Part shown: positions 8,629-17,797 of the stretch, piece after piece
Layout: each line of letters begins with the position of its first letter
Numbering within the stretch: the stretch's first letter is position 1
Assembly: GCF_903166545.1 (NCBI RefSeq)
Contig: NZ_CAESCH010000001.1
Coordinates: 4,215,116 to 4,279,115, forward strand
Length of the DNA stretch: 64,000 bases
Reading direction: 5' to 3'
From: Metabacillus schmidteae
GTDB taxonomy: Bacteria > Bacillota > Bacilli > Bacillales > Bacillaceae
The notes under the pieces: generated by a model
What the model saw: only the letters and a program-made list of their open reading frames with translations
What the model was told of the DNA's origin: nothing
Database searches by the model: none
Position numbers and translations under genes: made by a program

Positions 8629-9001
8629 CTCTCTCATCCTTTCGCATTTAATATAGATTAAAAACCTTGGTCTGTCACTATGTCATAAGCTTCTTATACA
8701 TACACCAAAATTTTAGTATTAATTATAATAAAATCGTTCTTCCACATCTATTGAAAATGAACATTCTCTGGTTAGTAATCTAGGTAAGATTTCTTTATCA
8801 TTCAATAAAAGTGTGGTACATTTTCTTTAATTAGTTGTAATTATAAACCATATAATTGTGATTGTCATCAAAAACTTTAACATTTAAACGCTTTTAAGCT
8901 TTTATGCAATAAAGTGAATTCACAAAAAAGACTATTTAGCCATTTTATCTATCAATTATTAAAAATAATAATGACCATCTGCATAAAGAAGGTGTACGAA
9001 T
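8629..9001. other. Divergent intergenic region between aroA and the FtsA-like gene
   Basis: A/T-rich, no ORF. On the minus strand TATAAT (about 8725-8730) could be the aroA -10, without a good -35. A cre-like sequence is at 8883-8896. The plus-strand promoter of the gene at 9002 is not evident. Confidence 0.4.
8883..8896. promoter_or_regulatory. cre-like palindrome upstream of the FtsA-like gene
   Basis: TTTAAACGCTTTTA matches the cre pattern TGTAAACGCTTTCA at 12 of 14 positions, with an intact AAACGCTTT core. It is 106 bases before the ATG at 9002. In A/T-rich DNA one such match can arise by chance. Confidence 0.3.
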
Positions 9002-11146
9002 ATGACCCATAATGACGTAACATTCGCGCTTGATATCGGGACTAGATCTGTTGTCGGATTAATCTTGAAAGAAGAAGACAATTCATATATTGTGGTTGAT
9101 ACTGTCATAAAGGAACATACGAAACGATCAATGCTGGACGGCCAAATTCATGATATTTTGTCTGTTGCACATGTCATCTCTTCTGTAAAAGAAGAGCTTG
9201 AAAGAAAACACGGACCTCTTCATAAAGTATGTGTTGCCGCAGCAGGCCGTGCATTAAAAACTGAAAGATCAACTGCCTCCATTGAAATCACCGGCAAACC
9301 AATGATTCAAAAAGAAGATATCCTTCACCTTGAGCTTATGGCTGTGCAAATTGCTCAAAAACAGCTTGCTGAAAAACATGAAAGTGAGCGTGCGCATCAT
9401 TATGATTGTGTGGGGTATTCTGTTCTTCATTATCATCTTGACGGAGAAGAGATTGGTAGTTTAATTGATCAACTAGGCGAGGAAGCTTCTGTGGAGATTA
9501 TCGCTACCTTTCTTCCAAAAGTTGTTGTTGAATCTCTATTAGCTGCATTGAATCGAGCCGGGCTTAAAATGGAAGCATTAACATTAGAACCAATTGCCGC
9601 AATTAATGTTTTAATCCCTTCTTCAATGAGAAGATTAAATGTTGCTTTAGTTGACATAGGAGCAGGAACATCAGATATAGCAATTACTGATATGGGAACC
9701 ATTATCTCTTACGGAATGGTCCCTATTGCGGGTGATGAAATTACAGAAGCTGTATCAGATGAATTTTTACTGGATTTTCCAAAGGCTGAAGAAGCAAAGC
9801 GTCAATTAAAATCTGAAAATAAAATTACAATTACTGATATTTTAGGATTTGAGACTGAACTGTCAAAAGAGGATATATTATCGAAGATCTCCCCTGCAAT
9901 TGATAAACTTGCAGCATCAATTGCTGCTGAGATCATCCTATTGAATAATGGTGTCTCTCCTAAGGCTATTATGCTTGTTGGAGGAGGCTGTTTAACTCCT
10001 GATCTTCCAAAAAGATTGGCAGCTTTACTGGAATTACCTGAAAATCGAGTTGCGATTAGAGGAATTGATGCTATACCTCAGCTTAAGCTTGCTGAACATG
10101 TACAAAAAGGTCCGGAATTAGTCACGCCAATTGGAATTGCCGTTTCTTCCAAACAAAATCCAATCCAATATATAAGTGTTAATGTTAATGAACGTAATGT
10201 CCGATTATTTCATATGAAATCATTAACTGTGGCTGATAGTTTATTGTCCTCAGGAATACAATTAACGAGACTGTATGGGAAACCTGGAATGGCCATAATG
10301 GTAACCGTGAACAACAAAGCGATCACTATACCTGGTGGGCATGGCACTGCACCTATCATTAAGAAAAATGGATCCATTTGTTCTGTTGAAGATCCGATTT
10401 TGCATGGTGATACGATTACTGTTGAAAAAGGAAAAGACGGAGTGCCCCCGGTTGTTCCAATCAGTTCTATTTTAGATGAGATTCCTTCAAAATCTTTTCA
10501 TGTAAATGGCCAAACCTATACAATTTCAGCTACAATTTTACTTAACAACCAAAAGGCAAGCAAACATGTGCATCTGTCCGATCGAGATCATTTAGTATGT
10601 ACAACCCCAACAACCATTGAGGAAGGGCTTATTTCCATCAGTCACCAAAAAGAACTGAATACCGTAAAACCTTTTTCATTACAGATAGATAAAAGAATAT
10701 TACGAGTTCAGGAATTTTCAGGGAAACTTTATAAAAATGGATTAGAAACTTCAAAGGAATCAAAACTTCATGATGGGGATACTCTCGTTCTCAAGCCTAT
10801 GAAAGAGCCATTATTAAAGGAATTACTTATAGAGACCAACATCAAGCAGTCTCATACCCTCCCGATCTTATTCAATGGTCATTCAATTGAACTTGAAAAA
10901 ACCATAAGGGAATTTTACCGAGATGGAATATTGCTGTCTGAAAATGATGTGTTACATAATGGAGAACAATTGGTAACGAAGAAAAGAAAGGTAGAACCAT
11001 TTATCTTCCAAGATCTTTTTACAGCTGTTGAAATTGACATCCCTAATTCAGGCAACAATCAATTTAAGTTATTAAAAAACAACAAAGAAGTTACCTTTCA
11101 GGAATTCCTTGATCCTGGAGATGAGCTTGAAATTCAATGGATTTAA
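9002..11146 (+). CDS. FtsA/PilM-like actin-fold ATPase with a long C-terminal extension
   Basis: A 714-aa protein. Residues 1 to about 380 form an FtsA-type actin fold: phosphate-1 motif ALDIGTRSVVG (9-19), phosphate-2 motif VDIGAGTSDIAI (217-228) and adenosine motif MLVGGGCLTP (324-333). FtsA proper has about 420-440 residues and ends in an amphipathic membrane helix; here residues 381-714 form a long region with repeated short beta-rich segments (LFHMKSLTVADSLL, TVNGQTY-type loops), without a membrane helix or recognisable FtsA C-terminal peptide. It is therefore not the divisional ftsA. Related proteins are annotated as cell division protein FtsA in other bacilli, function unknown. Monocistronic, with a clear terminator; AAAGAAGGTG precedes the ATG. 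Confidence 0.8.
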   Translation: MTHNDVTFALDIGTRSVVGLILKEEDNSYIVVDTVIKEHTKRSMLDGQIHDILSVAHVISSVKEELERKHGPLHKVCVAAAGRALKTERSTASIEITGKPMIQKEDILHLELMAVQIAQKQLAEKHESERAHHYDCVGYSVLHYHLDGEEIGSLIDQLGEEASVEIIATFLPKVVVESLLAALNRAGLKMEALTLEPIAAINVLIPSSMRRLNVALVDIGAGTSDIAITDMGTIISYGMVPIAGDEITEAVSDEFLLDFPKAEEAKRQLKSENKITITDILGFETELSKEDILSKISPAIDKLAASIAAEIILLNNGVSPKAIMLVGGGCLTPDLPKRLAALLELPENRVAIRGIDAIPQLKLAEHVQKGPELVTPIGIAVSSKQNPIQYISVNVNERNVRLFHMKSLTVADSLLSSGIQLTRLYGKPGMAIMVTVNNKAITIPGGHGTAPIIKKNGSICSVEDPILHGDTITVEKGKDGVPPVVPISSILDEIPSKSFHVNGQTYTISATILLNNQKASKHVHLSDRDHLVCTTPTTIEEGLISISHQKELNTVKPFSLQIDKRILRVQEFSGKLYKNGLETSKESKLHDGDTLVLKPMKEPLLKELLIETNIKQSHTLPILFNGHSIELEKTIREFYRDGILLSENDVLHNGEQLVTKKRKVEPFIFQDLFTAVEIDIPNSGNNQFKLLKNNKEVTFQEFLDPGDELEIQWI

Positions 11147-11149
11147 AAT

Positions 11150-11187
11150 AAAAGAGGATAATGCCATCACAAGGCATTATCCTCTTA
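11150..11187. terminator. Bidirectional terminator
   Basis: AAGAGGATAATGCC / GGCATTATCCTCTT is a perfect 14-base stem with loop ATCACAA. It lies between the convergent FtsA-like gene and brxC. Confidence 0.9.
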
Positions 11188-11192
11188 ACATT

Positions 11193-11522
11193 TCATCCAA
11201 GAATCTCCTGTTTTAATGCATCATATGTAATCTTCCAGTGTGAAGCATTCCAAGCTACTTCATTTCCCCGAAAAACTAATGCTTGTGGAGATTCATGTTT
11301 TATTCCATATGTTTCCGAAATGTAATTGGAGAGTTCACGAGCTTCTTGGACATGTAAATGATAGCTCGGATAATCTGTATGAATTCCGGCAAATTCCTGA
11401 TATTCATCAAAAGCAGCTTGGCTTATAGGACATGTTAAACTATTTTTAACAAATAAAAACTCATTATGTTTTTTTAACAGTTCATTAAACTGTTCAATGG
11501 ACTCAATCGTCTGGTTACTCAT
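11193..11522 (-). CDS. brxC: Monothiol bacilliredoxin BrxC (YtxJ)
   Basis: A 109-aa thioredoxin-fold protein with the single-cysteine TCPIS motif at residues 30-34 (Cys31) in place of CxxC, the signature of the YtxJ/BrxC bacilliredoxins that remove bacillithiol from protein thiols. It is the last gene of the three-gene stress operon ytxG-ytxH-ytxJ, read from the SigB-type promoter at 12584-12608. The gap of 65 bases to ytxH holds its own ribosome binding site (GTAGAGGTGATAG before the ATG). Confidence 0.9.
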   Translation of the reverse strand: MSNQTIESIEQFNELLKKHNEFLFVKNSLTCPISQAAFDEYQEFAGIHTDYPSYHLHVQEARELSNYISETYGIKHESPQALVFRGNEVAWNASHWKITYDALKQEILG

Positions 11523-11587
11523 ATTCTATCACCTCTACACCTAGTCACAAGTATTTATCTCGATCAAAGTAATCTTCACATCTAAGA

Positions 11588-12082
11588 TTAACTATTAGCT
11601 TTTACTTGATTTTCACTATCCACTTCTTTAGTGAATTCTCCTTGAACCTGATCACTTTCTGCTCCTGCTTCAGATAATTGAGGTGTTTCATCATGATTTG
11701 GCTTCTTATCTTCAACAGTATCTTCTGTTAACTGTTCCAGTGCATTTGTTATCTCTTTTTCCACGAAATCTGTTTGACCTGCTGAGTTCGAAGAATTTGT
11801 AATTGAGCGAACCTTGTCCATAATTTGTGAAGATTGATCTGTAACTACTTGTGAAAGAGATGATGTTTTATCTTTAGCGACAGCTGCGAACTCTGACCCT
11901 TTTTCTAACGCACCATTTGTTATTTTACCCGTGCGCTCCTTCATCATTGAAGCTTGTTGTCCTAAATTATCCCTCATTTCTCTACCTGATTTAGGAGCTA
12001 AAAATAATGCAGTTGCCGCACCAACAAGTCCCCCGATTAGTGAACCGATAATAAAGTCTTTGCCATTGCTATTCTTAGCCAT
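11588..12082 (-). CDS. ytxH: General stress protein YtxH
   Basis: A 164-aa protein with the YtxH domain: a Gly/Ala-rich membrane segment near the N-terminus (about residues 10-28, FIIGSLIGGLVGAATALFLA) followed by PKSGREMR and a long hydrophilic, apolipoprotein-like helical region. The last 50 residues are acidic (EDTVEDKKPNHDETPQLSE). A small membrane-anchored stress protein; molecular function unknown. It is 18 bases downstream of ytxG and has AAGGAGG before the ATG. Encoded within the SigB-controlled operon of B. subtilis. Confidence 0.9.
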   Translation of the reverse strand: MAKNSNGKDFIIGSLIGGLVGAATALFLAPKSGREMRDNLGQQASMMKERTGKITNGALEKGSEFAAVAKDKTSSLSQVVTDQSSQIMDKVRSITNSSNSAGQTDFVEKEITNALEQLTEDTVEDKKPNHDETPQLSEAGAESDQVQGEFTKEVDSENQVKANS

Positions 12083-12100
12083 GCTTTAAACCTCCTTGAA

Positions 12101-12556
12101 TTATTTGTACACTTCTCCATGCAATTGTTGATTTTTATTACTTTTCTGTTTCCATTTTGCCCATATTTCCATCGCGGCATTACTCCATTGTACAACTTGA
12201 TTAATTTTATCTTGGTTTTGTTCAAGATTGTCTGAAGCATTTGTTGTTACCTTCTTGACTGTTACATTAAGCTGCTGAATGGTGTCTCCTACATCCTTCA
12301 CTGATTCGACAACATGATTCAGTTTTTCTGATTTATGTTGAATATCTTCAGCTAGTGCATTTGTTTTATGTAATAATACAGTTGTTTCAGTTGTTATTCC
12401 AACCATTTGCTTTTCAAGACCTGATAATGTTCCTGCTACATTTGTTAACGTTGCTTGCAATGCTTTTAATGTTTTAGCTACATATATCACCAATATTGTA
12501 AAAGCAATGGCTACTAATGCTACACTTAAGTATAAAATGATAATCATTTCATACAC
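12101..12556 (-). CDS. ytxG: DUF948-family general stress protein YtxG
   Basis: A 151-aa protein with one N-terminal transmembrane helix (about residues 5-28, [21 protein letters not shown]) and a long helical region with heptad-like spacing that resembles a coiled coil. This is the DUF948 arrangement. First gene of ytxG-ytxH-brxC. ATAGGAGGTG lies before the ATG, and a good SigB promoter lies 28-52 bases upstream, as in B. subtilis, where these genes belong to the general stress regulon. Confidence 0.9.
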   Translation of the reverse strand: MYEMIIILYLSVALVAIAFTILVIYVAKTLKALQATLTNVAGTLSGLEKQMVGITTETTVLLHKTNALAEDIQHKSEKLNHVVESVKDVGDTIQQLNVTVKKVTTNASDNLEQNQDKINQVVQWSNAAMEIWAKWKQKSNKNQQLHGEVYK

Positions 12557-12583
12557 CTCCTATAAGTTTCCTTATTTTATTCC

Positions 12584-12608
12584 ATACCCTATCTTCTCTA
12601 TTATAAAC
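12584..12608 (-). promoter_or_regulatory. SigB-type promoter of ytxG-ytxH-brxC
   Basis: On the minus strand GTTTAT (12608-12603), 13 bases, GGGTAT (12589-12584). This agrees with the SigB consensus GTTTAA-N(12-15)-GGGTAT at 11 of 12 positions. The position gives a leader of about 25 bases. Confidence 0.8.
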
Positions 12609-12774
12609 ATATATTTTACATAATAGCTAAAATCTCCTTCTATTTAGACAGTCATTTAATTTTTTTTAGCCTTTTGTATAAATAAAACCTATTACCATTG
12701 TTTCATTAGAATCGGGTACAATATAAAAGAAAGCTCTTTGAACATAGTTGTTGTTTATTATTAAGGAGGATATC

Positions 12775-13890
12775 ATGAAAGATTCACGAATCGATACTTT
12801 AGCAAAAAATCTTATTAATTACTCGATAAAATTACAAAAGGGAGAAAAAGTTCTGATTGAGAATTTTGGTCTGCAAAGAGAGTTAGTTGTTGCTCTTGTA
12901 AAGGAAGCTTATAAGGCTGGAGGTTATCCTTTTGTATCTTTGAAAGATCATCAGGTAGATCGCGCACTGATGATGGGTGGAATAAAAGAACAGTACGAAA
13001 TGATGGCTGATTTTGAAGCAGCAGTAATGGGTAAAATGGATGCTTACATAGGATTAAGATCTGGTGATAATATTAATGAATTTGCCGATATTCCAGATGA
13101 AAAAATGAAGCTGCAAGGTCAAACGATCGGACAAAAGGTTCACAGGGACATACGTGTACCTAAAACAAGATGGGTTGTATTAAGATATCCTACTTCTTCT
13201 ATGGCTCAATTAGCGAAAATGAGCACAGAACAGTTCGAAGACTTCTATTTTGATGTATGTAATCTTGATTACAGTAAAATGGACAAAGCCATGGACGCGT
13301 TAGTTGAGCTCATGAATAAAACAGATAAAGTACGATTAACAGGAAATGATACAGATTTAACTTTTTCTATTAAAGATATTCCTGCTATTAAATGCTCCGG
13401 TCAAATGAATATTCCAGATGGGGAAGTTTATACAGCACCTGTTCGTGATTCAGTTAATGGAAAAATTTCATATAATACCCCATCACCATATAATGGTTTT
13501 ACTTTTGAAAATGTTCAACTTACATTTAAAGATGGAAAAATCATCGAAGCAACTGCCAACAATACAGAAAGAATCAATAAAATCTTTGATACAGATGAAG
13601 GTGCGCGCTATGTAGGGGAATTTGCCATTGGAGTGAATCCATTCATTCAGCATCCAATGCAGGATATTTTATTTGATGAGAAGATCGATGGCAGTTTCCA
13701 CTTTACCCCTGGACAGGCATATGATGATGCTTATAACGAAAATAACTCCAATATTCATTGGGATATGGTCATGATTCAACGCCCCGAATATGGGGGAGGA
13801 GAGATTTATTTTGACGATGTTCTTATTCGAAAAGATGGTAGATTTGTTATCCCTGAATTAGAACCTCTTAATCCGGAGAATTTAAAATAA
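12775..13890 (+). CDS. M29-family aminopeptidase
   Basis: A 371-aa zinc/cobalt leaucyl-type aminopeptidase of the thermophilic-aminopeptidase (AmpS/PepS) family: LIENFGLQRELVVALVKEAYKAGG near the N-terminus and the metal-binding C-terminal part with GEFAIGVNPFIQHPMQD, then GSFHFTPGQAY and NNSNIHWDMVM. It removes N-terminal residues from peptides in the cytoplasm. It is about 40 residues shorter than B. subtilis AmpS (410 aa), so it belongs to the shorter subgroup and I give no symbol. The start at 12775 has AAGGAGG seven bases upstream; the in-frame upstream ATG at 12748 has none. Confidence 0.88.
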   Translation: MKDSRIDTLAKNLINYSIKLQKGEKVLIENFGLQRELVVALVKEAYKAGGYPFVSLKDHQVDRALMMGGIKEQYEMMADFEAAVMGKMDAYIGLRSGDNINEFADIPDEKMKLQGQTIGQKVHRDIRVPKTRWVVLRYPTSSMAQLAKMSTEQFEDFYFDVCNLDYSKMDKAMDALVELMNKTDKVRLTGNDTDLTFSIKDIPAIKCSGQMNIPDGEVYTAPVRDSVNGKISYNTPSPYNGFTFENVQLTFKDGKIIEATANNTERINKIFDTDEGARYVGEFAIGVNPFIQHPMQDILFDEKIDGSFHFTPGQAYDDAYNENNSNIHWDMVMIQRPEYGGGEIYFDDVLIRKDGRFVIPELEPLNPENLK

Positions 13891-13891
13891 G

Positions 13892-13926
13892 AAAAGACGG
13901 TAGAAACTTTCCTTCTACCGTCTTTA
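13892..13926. terminator. Bidirectional terminator
   Basis: AAAGACGGTAGAA / TTCTACCGTCTTT with loop ACTTTCC, directly after the aminopeptidase stop codon and before the convergent ABC permease stop codon. Confidence 0.9.
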
Positions 13927-13932
13927 TTTATC

Positions 13933-14697
13933 TTAGACATGCACATCTCTCTTCGAAAATAAATAACCAGCCAATAGAAAAAAGAACAACAAATGAATCA
14001 AAATGTTTACAATTGAAAAGGGTAAGGTCATTCCCTCGAACATTGGCTCTCCAAAAAAATAAGGCATTAAATTTGTGTTAGCGAAAAGTAAAAACCTTGC
14101 TGTATCGACATGATAATGATTTAACAGGGTCATAAGCGCACTTGATGTGAACACTAAAAAAATCGGCAGTGCAATTGAAATAACACTGCTTCTCGTTATC
14201 GTTGACAAGCAAAAAGCAATCGATGTCACGATACCAATTTCCACAAACTGAAATAAGTAACTATATAATCCTATAAGTACTCTTTGATCAAGTACAAAAA
14301 GTGAATCAGCGTAAAAGATGCTGCCCATTATGACAGATAAAAATAATTGAAACATGACAAATAAAAATACATTAGCTAGAACGGTCATATACTTGGAAAC
14401 TAATATTTTTACCCGTTTAACAGGTCGGATAAATAAAAATTTAATTGTACCTCTCTCAAACTCACCAGAAACAATATCCCCTGCTATCATAATACTCATT
14501 AATTGAATAACAAGAAGCAGATAAGAACTCACTTGAATATAATCCCAAAACGCAAAATCGGTATCCTTAAACAAAAAGTGGAAAAAGAGACCTGACAGGA
14601 TATTTAAGATCACGATTAATCCAAGGAAAATCCACATCCTCTTGTGTTTATATAATTTTTGATTTTCGTTACGAATAAGCTGGTAAAGGATTTTCAT
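13933..14697 (-). CDS. ABC-2 type transporter permease
   Basis: A 254-aa integral membrane protein with six predicted hydrophobic segments (for example IFLGLIVILNILSGLFFHFL, VFLFVMFQLFLSVIMG and SIVNILIHLLFFFLLAGYLF). It includes the typical DIVSGEFERGTIKFLFIRPV motif of ABC-2 permeases that precedes the cytoplasmic coupling region. It overlaps the upstream ATPase gene by four bases (ATGA), so the two make one exporter. Substrate unknown; bacitracin/lantibiotic-type exporters and Na+ exporters have the same layout. Confidence 0.88.
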   Translation of the reverse strand: MKILYQLIRNENQKLYKHKRMWIFLGLIVILNILSGLFFHFLFKDTDFAFWDYIQVSSYLLLVIQLMSIMIAGDIVSGEFERGTIKFLFIRPVKRVKILVSKYMTVLANVFLFVMFQLFLSVIMGSIFYADSLFVLDQRVLIGLYSYLFQFVEIGIVTSIAFCLSTITRSSVISIALPIFLVFTSSALMTLLNHYHVDTARFLLFANTNLMPYFFGEPMFEGMTLPFSIVNILIHLLFFFLLAGYLFSKRDVHV

Positions 14698-15629
14698 CGC
14701 TGTTTCCTCTCTTCTAACTTCTGTAAAAATATCTGCTCTAAAGGGTTGTCTGTTCTTTCAATTCCTACTACTTTAAATCCCTCCATCACTAACAATTGAT
14801 TTAATCTAGCGACTTCTTCAAGTGTTAATTCAATTGAGAATCCATTTGAATGAAAGACAATATCCTCCTTTATATAGGTATCTTTAAAAAATGATTCAAG
14901 CTTATCTCCATCTATAACTCTAATTTGAAAAGTTTGCTTTCCATTTTGACTGTTATGCCAATCTCTTAATTGTGAACGCTCAATACATTTTCCATCATTC
15001 ATCACAAGCACACTATCACAGATAAGTTCAATCTCAGATAGGATATGACTTGAAATGATGATGGATACCCCTTCTTTATCAGCGAGTCTTCTAAGTGTAT
15101 CTCTTAGACTTTTCATTCCTTCTGGATCTAAGCCATTTGTGGGCTCATCTAACAGAAGGATGGACGGCCGGTGGAGCATTGCTTGTGCCAATCCCAACCT
15201 TTGTTTCATTCCTAATGAATAGGTCTGTACTTTATCATAAATGTACTCATCCATTCTTAATAAATCAATCATTTCATCTATTCTTTCGTAGGAAAATTGA
15301 TCTGTCATTCTAAATAATTGAACAAGGTTTTCGTAACCAGAAAGAAAGTCATACATTATAGGAGTTTCGATAATCGCTCCAATTTTAGAAATGGCTCCTT
15401 CGAAATCTTTCTGTATGTCAAACTGTTCTATATAAATAGACCCTTTTGTTGGCTTTAATAATCCAACAAGCATTTTTAATATCGTTGTCTTTCCTGAACC
15501 ATTCGGCCCCAATAAACCGAGGATTTCACCTTTACACAAATCAAAACTCACATCGTTTATAACCGTTGTTTTCCCAATCATTTTCGTTAAATTGGATACG
15601 TTTAATACAATATCATCTTGCTTTTGCAT
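14694..15629 (-). CDS. ABC transporter ATP-binding protein
   Basis: A 311-aa ATPase: Walker A GLLGPNGSGKTTIL, Q-loop, signature YSLGMKQRLGLAQAM, Walker B ILLLDEPTNGLDPEG and a histidine switch (IIISSHIL). It is of the BcrA/drug-exporter type, with about 90 additional residues at the C-terminus (from about 220) typical of that subgroup. Start has GGGAGTAGGTG upstream. It is the first gene of a two-gene operon with the permease. The operon is divergent from an FHA/winged-helix regulator 125 bases away, a hint that this regulator controls the exporter. Confidence 0.9.
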   Translation of the reverse strand: MQKQDDIVLNVSNLTKMIGKTTVINDVSFDLCKGEILGLLGPNGSGKTTILKMLVGLLKPTKGSIYIEQFDIQKDFEGAISKIGAIIETPIMYDFLSGYENLVQLFRMTDQFSYERIDEMIDLLRMDEYIYDKVQTYSLGMKQRLGLAQAMLHRPSILLLDEPTNGLDPEGMKSLRDTLRRLADKEGVSIIISSHILSEIELICDSVLVMNDGKCIERSQLRDWHNSQNGKQTFQIRVIDGDKLESFFKDTYIKEDIVFHSNGFSIELTLEEVARLNQLLVMEGFKVVGIERTDNPLEQIFLQKLEERKQR

Positions 15630-15683
15630 AATAACACCTACTCCCTATATTCCTACTAACACATTTTTATAGTAAGGATTTAA

Positions 15684-15712
15684 TTGCTGATAGACAATAG
15701 TTATAGGATAAT
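15684..15712 (+). promoter_or_regulatory. Possible SigmaA promoter of the FHA regulator gene
   Basis: -35 TTGCTG (15684-15689), 17-base spacer, -10 GATAAT (15707-15712), 43 bases before the ATG. It matches 9 of 12 consensus positions, but the surrounding DNA is A/T-rich. Confidence 0.4.
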
Positions 15713-15754
15713 AAGTAAATGATAGGAATCTAATAAATAGGAGTAATTCATAAT

Positions 15755-16459
15755 ATGGACATTTATTCTTATCTTGTTGTTCAACAAGCACCACATTTCG
15801 AAACAGGCGATATTATTTCTTTACACAAATCAGTAACAATGTTTGGACGGAAAACTAGTAATTGGACACCTGATATAACGTTTAATAATATTTTTGTTTC
15901 CAGAAAGCACTTCACCATTTTTCTTCAGTCGAATCATATCTATATTGAAGATTTAGCTAGTAAACATGGTACTTACCTTAATGAAAAAAAACTTATCCCT
16001 CATAAACCTGTAAAACTTAAAAATAATGATAGAATAACGTTTGCTAAAAATCTTGTTTCCCTATCTTTTTCTCTAAAAGATTTTGAGCAAACATCTGAAT
16101 TTTCTTTCCTTTTCACAGATAAACTTGTAGGAAACGAACCAAAACTTGACTTTCTTAAGCAAACTTTGCACATACAAAACCATTCTATTTCTCTAACGGA
16201 GAAGGAATTCAAGTTTATTGATATTCTTATACAAAGAAAAACATTTATATCAAAAGAAGAAATCATAGAATATGTATGGCCTGAACGGTTGACGATTAAT
16301 AATGAATATTTGGTAGGATATGAAGAGGTAAATGCACTTATTTATAGACTAAGGAAAAAATTACCAAATCTGGTAAAGGTTAATACAATTAGAGGTAGAG
16401 GTTACTCATTAACTATTGAAGAGGATAGATACCATCAATTACCAAGTAGAAGAATGTAA
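15755..16459 (+). CDS. FHA-domain transcriptional regulator with OmpR-type winged helix
   Basis: A 234-aa protein that fuses an N-terminal FHA domain to a C-terminal DNA-binding winged helix. The FHA signature is seen as MFGRKTSN (29-36), SRKHFTIF (49-56) and SKHGTYLNEKKL (about 69-80): the GR, SRxH and NG-type residues of phosphothreonine readers. The C-terminal part (about 135-225) has the Trans_reg_C pattern: HSISLTEKEFKFIDIL, EEIIEYVWPE, VNALIYRLRKKL and the wing VNTIRGRGYSL. No receiver domain is present, so input is probably a phosphopeptide or protein partner of a Ser/Thr kinase, not a His kinase. It is divergent from the ABC exporter genes. Targets are inferred only. Confidence 0.85.
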   Translation: MDIYSYLVVQQAPHFETGDIISLHKSVTMFGRKTSNWTPDITFNNIFVSRKHFTIFLQSNHIYIEDLASKHGTYLNEKKLIPHKPVKLKNNDRITFAKNLVSLSFSLKDFEQTSEFSFLFTDKLVGNEPKLDFLKQTLHIQNHSISLTEKEFKFIDILIQRKTFISKEEIIEYVWPERLTINNEYLVGYEEVNALIYRLRKKLPNLVKVNTIRGRGYSLTIEEDRYHQLPSRRM

Positions 16460-16462
16460 ATA

Positions 16463-16496
16463 AAACAGCTGACGTAAATGTCAGCTGTTTTTATTA
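16463..16496. terminator. Bidirectional terminator
   Basis: AAACAGCTGAC / GTCAGCTGTTT with loop GTAAAT, followed by a T-run, between the FHA gene and the convergent murC. Confidence 0.9.
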
Positions 16497-16498
16497 TT

Positions 16499-17797
16499 TT
16501 ATGCTAAGACGTTCTCATAAGCTTCTTGATATTTTTGAATATCACCTGCACCCATAAAAACTAATACTGCATTTTCATGTGCTTTAAGGACCGAAGTTTC
16601 TTCTTCCTTGATAAGGCTGGAATTATCAATTTTTTCAAGTAAATTATCAATCGATAACTTTCCAACATTTTCACGTGCAGATCCGAAAATATCACAAAGA
16701 TAGACATAGTCCGCTCTTTGTAAGCTATCAGCAAACTCATCCAAAAATGATTGCGTTCTTGTAAATGTATGAGGCTGGAAAACAGCAACGATGTCACGAT
16801 CCGGGTATTTTTGTTTGGCCGCATCGATCGTTGCATTAATTTCAGTTGGATGATGTGCATAATCATCAATTAAAATTTGGTTACCAATTCGCTTTTCATT
16901 AAAGCGTCTTTTTACACCTTCAAATGTTTGGAGTCTTTGTTGAATAATCTCAACATCAATTCCTTCATAGTGGCATAGTGCAATAACAGATAATGCATTT
17001 AATATACTATGATCACCATACGAGGTAATTTTGAAAGATGCATAAAACGTATTACGAACAAATACATCAAAAGCTGTACCATCTGTTGATTTCACAATAT
17101 TTCTAGCTTGAAAATCATTATCTTCATTAAATCCATAATAAACAACAGGTACCTTTGCTTGAATTTGCTGAAGCTGTTCGTCATCACCACAAGCGATTAT
17201 ACCTTTTTTTACTTGGAGAGCCATTTCCTGAAATGCACTGAAAACATCTTCTATGCTTGAAAAATAATCAGGGTGATCAAAATCTATATTTGTCATGATC
17301 GCATAATCAGGCTTGTAGGATAAGAAATGTCTGCGGTATTCACATGCTTCGAAAATAAAATATTCGCTGTCAGGAACACCGCTACCTGTACCATCACCAA
17401 TTAAAAACGAGGTAGGTTCAGCACCTTTAATCACGTGTGAAAGCAATCCGGTTGTAGATGTTTTTCCATGTACACCTGTAATACCTACACTGATATATTT
17501 CTGAAGAAATTCACCAAGAAAACGGTGATAACGAATAACGGGTAAACCTTGGTTGTTCGCTTCAACAATCTCTTCATGTGTATCTGGATACGCATTTCCT
17601 GCAATAATCGTTAATCCTTCTCTAATGTTTTCTTTAGTAAAGGGCAGGATTTTTATATTTCGTGCTTCTAGTGCTTTTTGAGTAAATACTTTTTTCTCTA
17701 TATCAGAGCCCTGAACTTCATAGTTCATATCATGTAAAATCTGTGCAAGGGCACTCATTCCAGTCCCTTTAATTCCAACAAAATGATAAACAGTCAT
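16499..17797 (-). CDS. murC: UDP-N-acetylmuramate--L-alanine ligase MurC
   Basis: Adds L-alanine to UDP-MurNAc in the cytoplasm, the first step of the peptidoglycan stem peptide. The 432-aa product equals the usual Bacillus MurC length. Motifs: N-terminal [17 protein letters not shown]-binding [14 protein letters not shown] and [10 protein letters not shown], with FQPHTFTRT of the C-terminal domain. The start at 17797 follows TTGGAGGTT; a longer reading from 17896 adds 33 residues unlike MurC and lacks a ribosome binding site. It stands next to sftA as in B. subtilis (ytpS region). Confidence 0.96.
   Translation of the reverse strand: MTVYHFVGIKGTGMSALAQILHDMNYEVQGSDIEKKVFTQKALEARNIKILPFTKENIREGLTIIAGNAYPDTHEEIVEANNQGLPVIRYHRFLGEFLQKYISVGITGVHGKTSTTGLLSHVIKGAEPTSFLIGDGTGSGVPDSEYFIFEACEYRRHFLSYKPDYAIMTNIDFDHPDYFSSIEDVFSAFQEMALQVKKGIIACGDDEQLQQIQAKVPVVYYGFNEDNDFQARNIVKSTDGTAFDVFVRNTFYASFKITSYGDHSILNALSVIALCHYEGIDVEIIQQRLQTFEGVKRRFNEKRIGNQILIDDYAHHPTEINATIDAAKQKYPDRDIVAVFQPHTFTRTQSFLDEFADSLQRADYVYLCDIFGSARENVGKLSIDNLLEKIDNSSLIKEEETSVLKAHENAVLVFMGAGDIQKYQEAYENVLA

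Noticed and set aside
9002..11146. Assignment as the cell-division gene ftsA
   Set aside because: It is not next to ftsZ, is 270-300 residues too long and lacks the C-terminal membrane helix.
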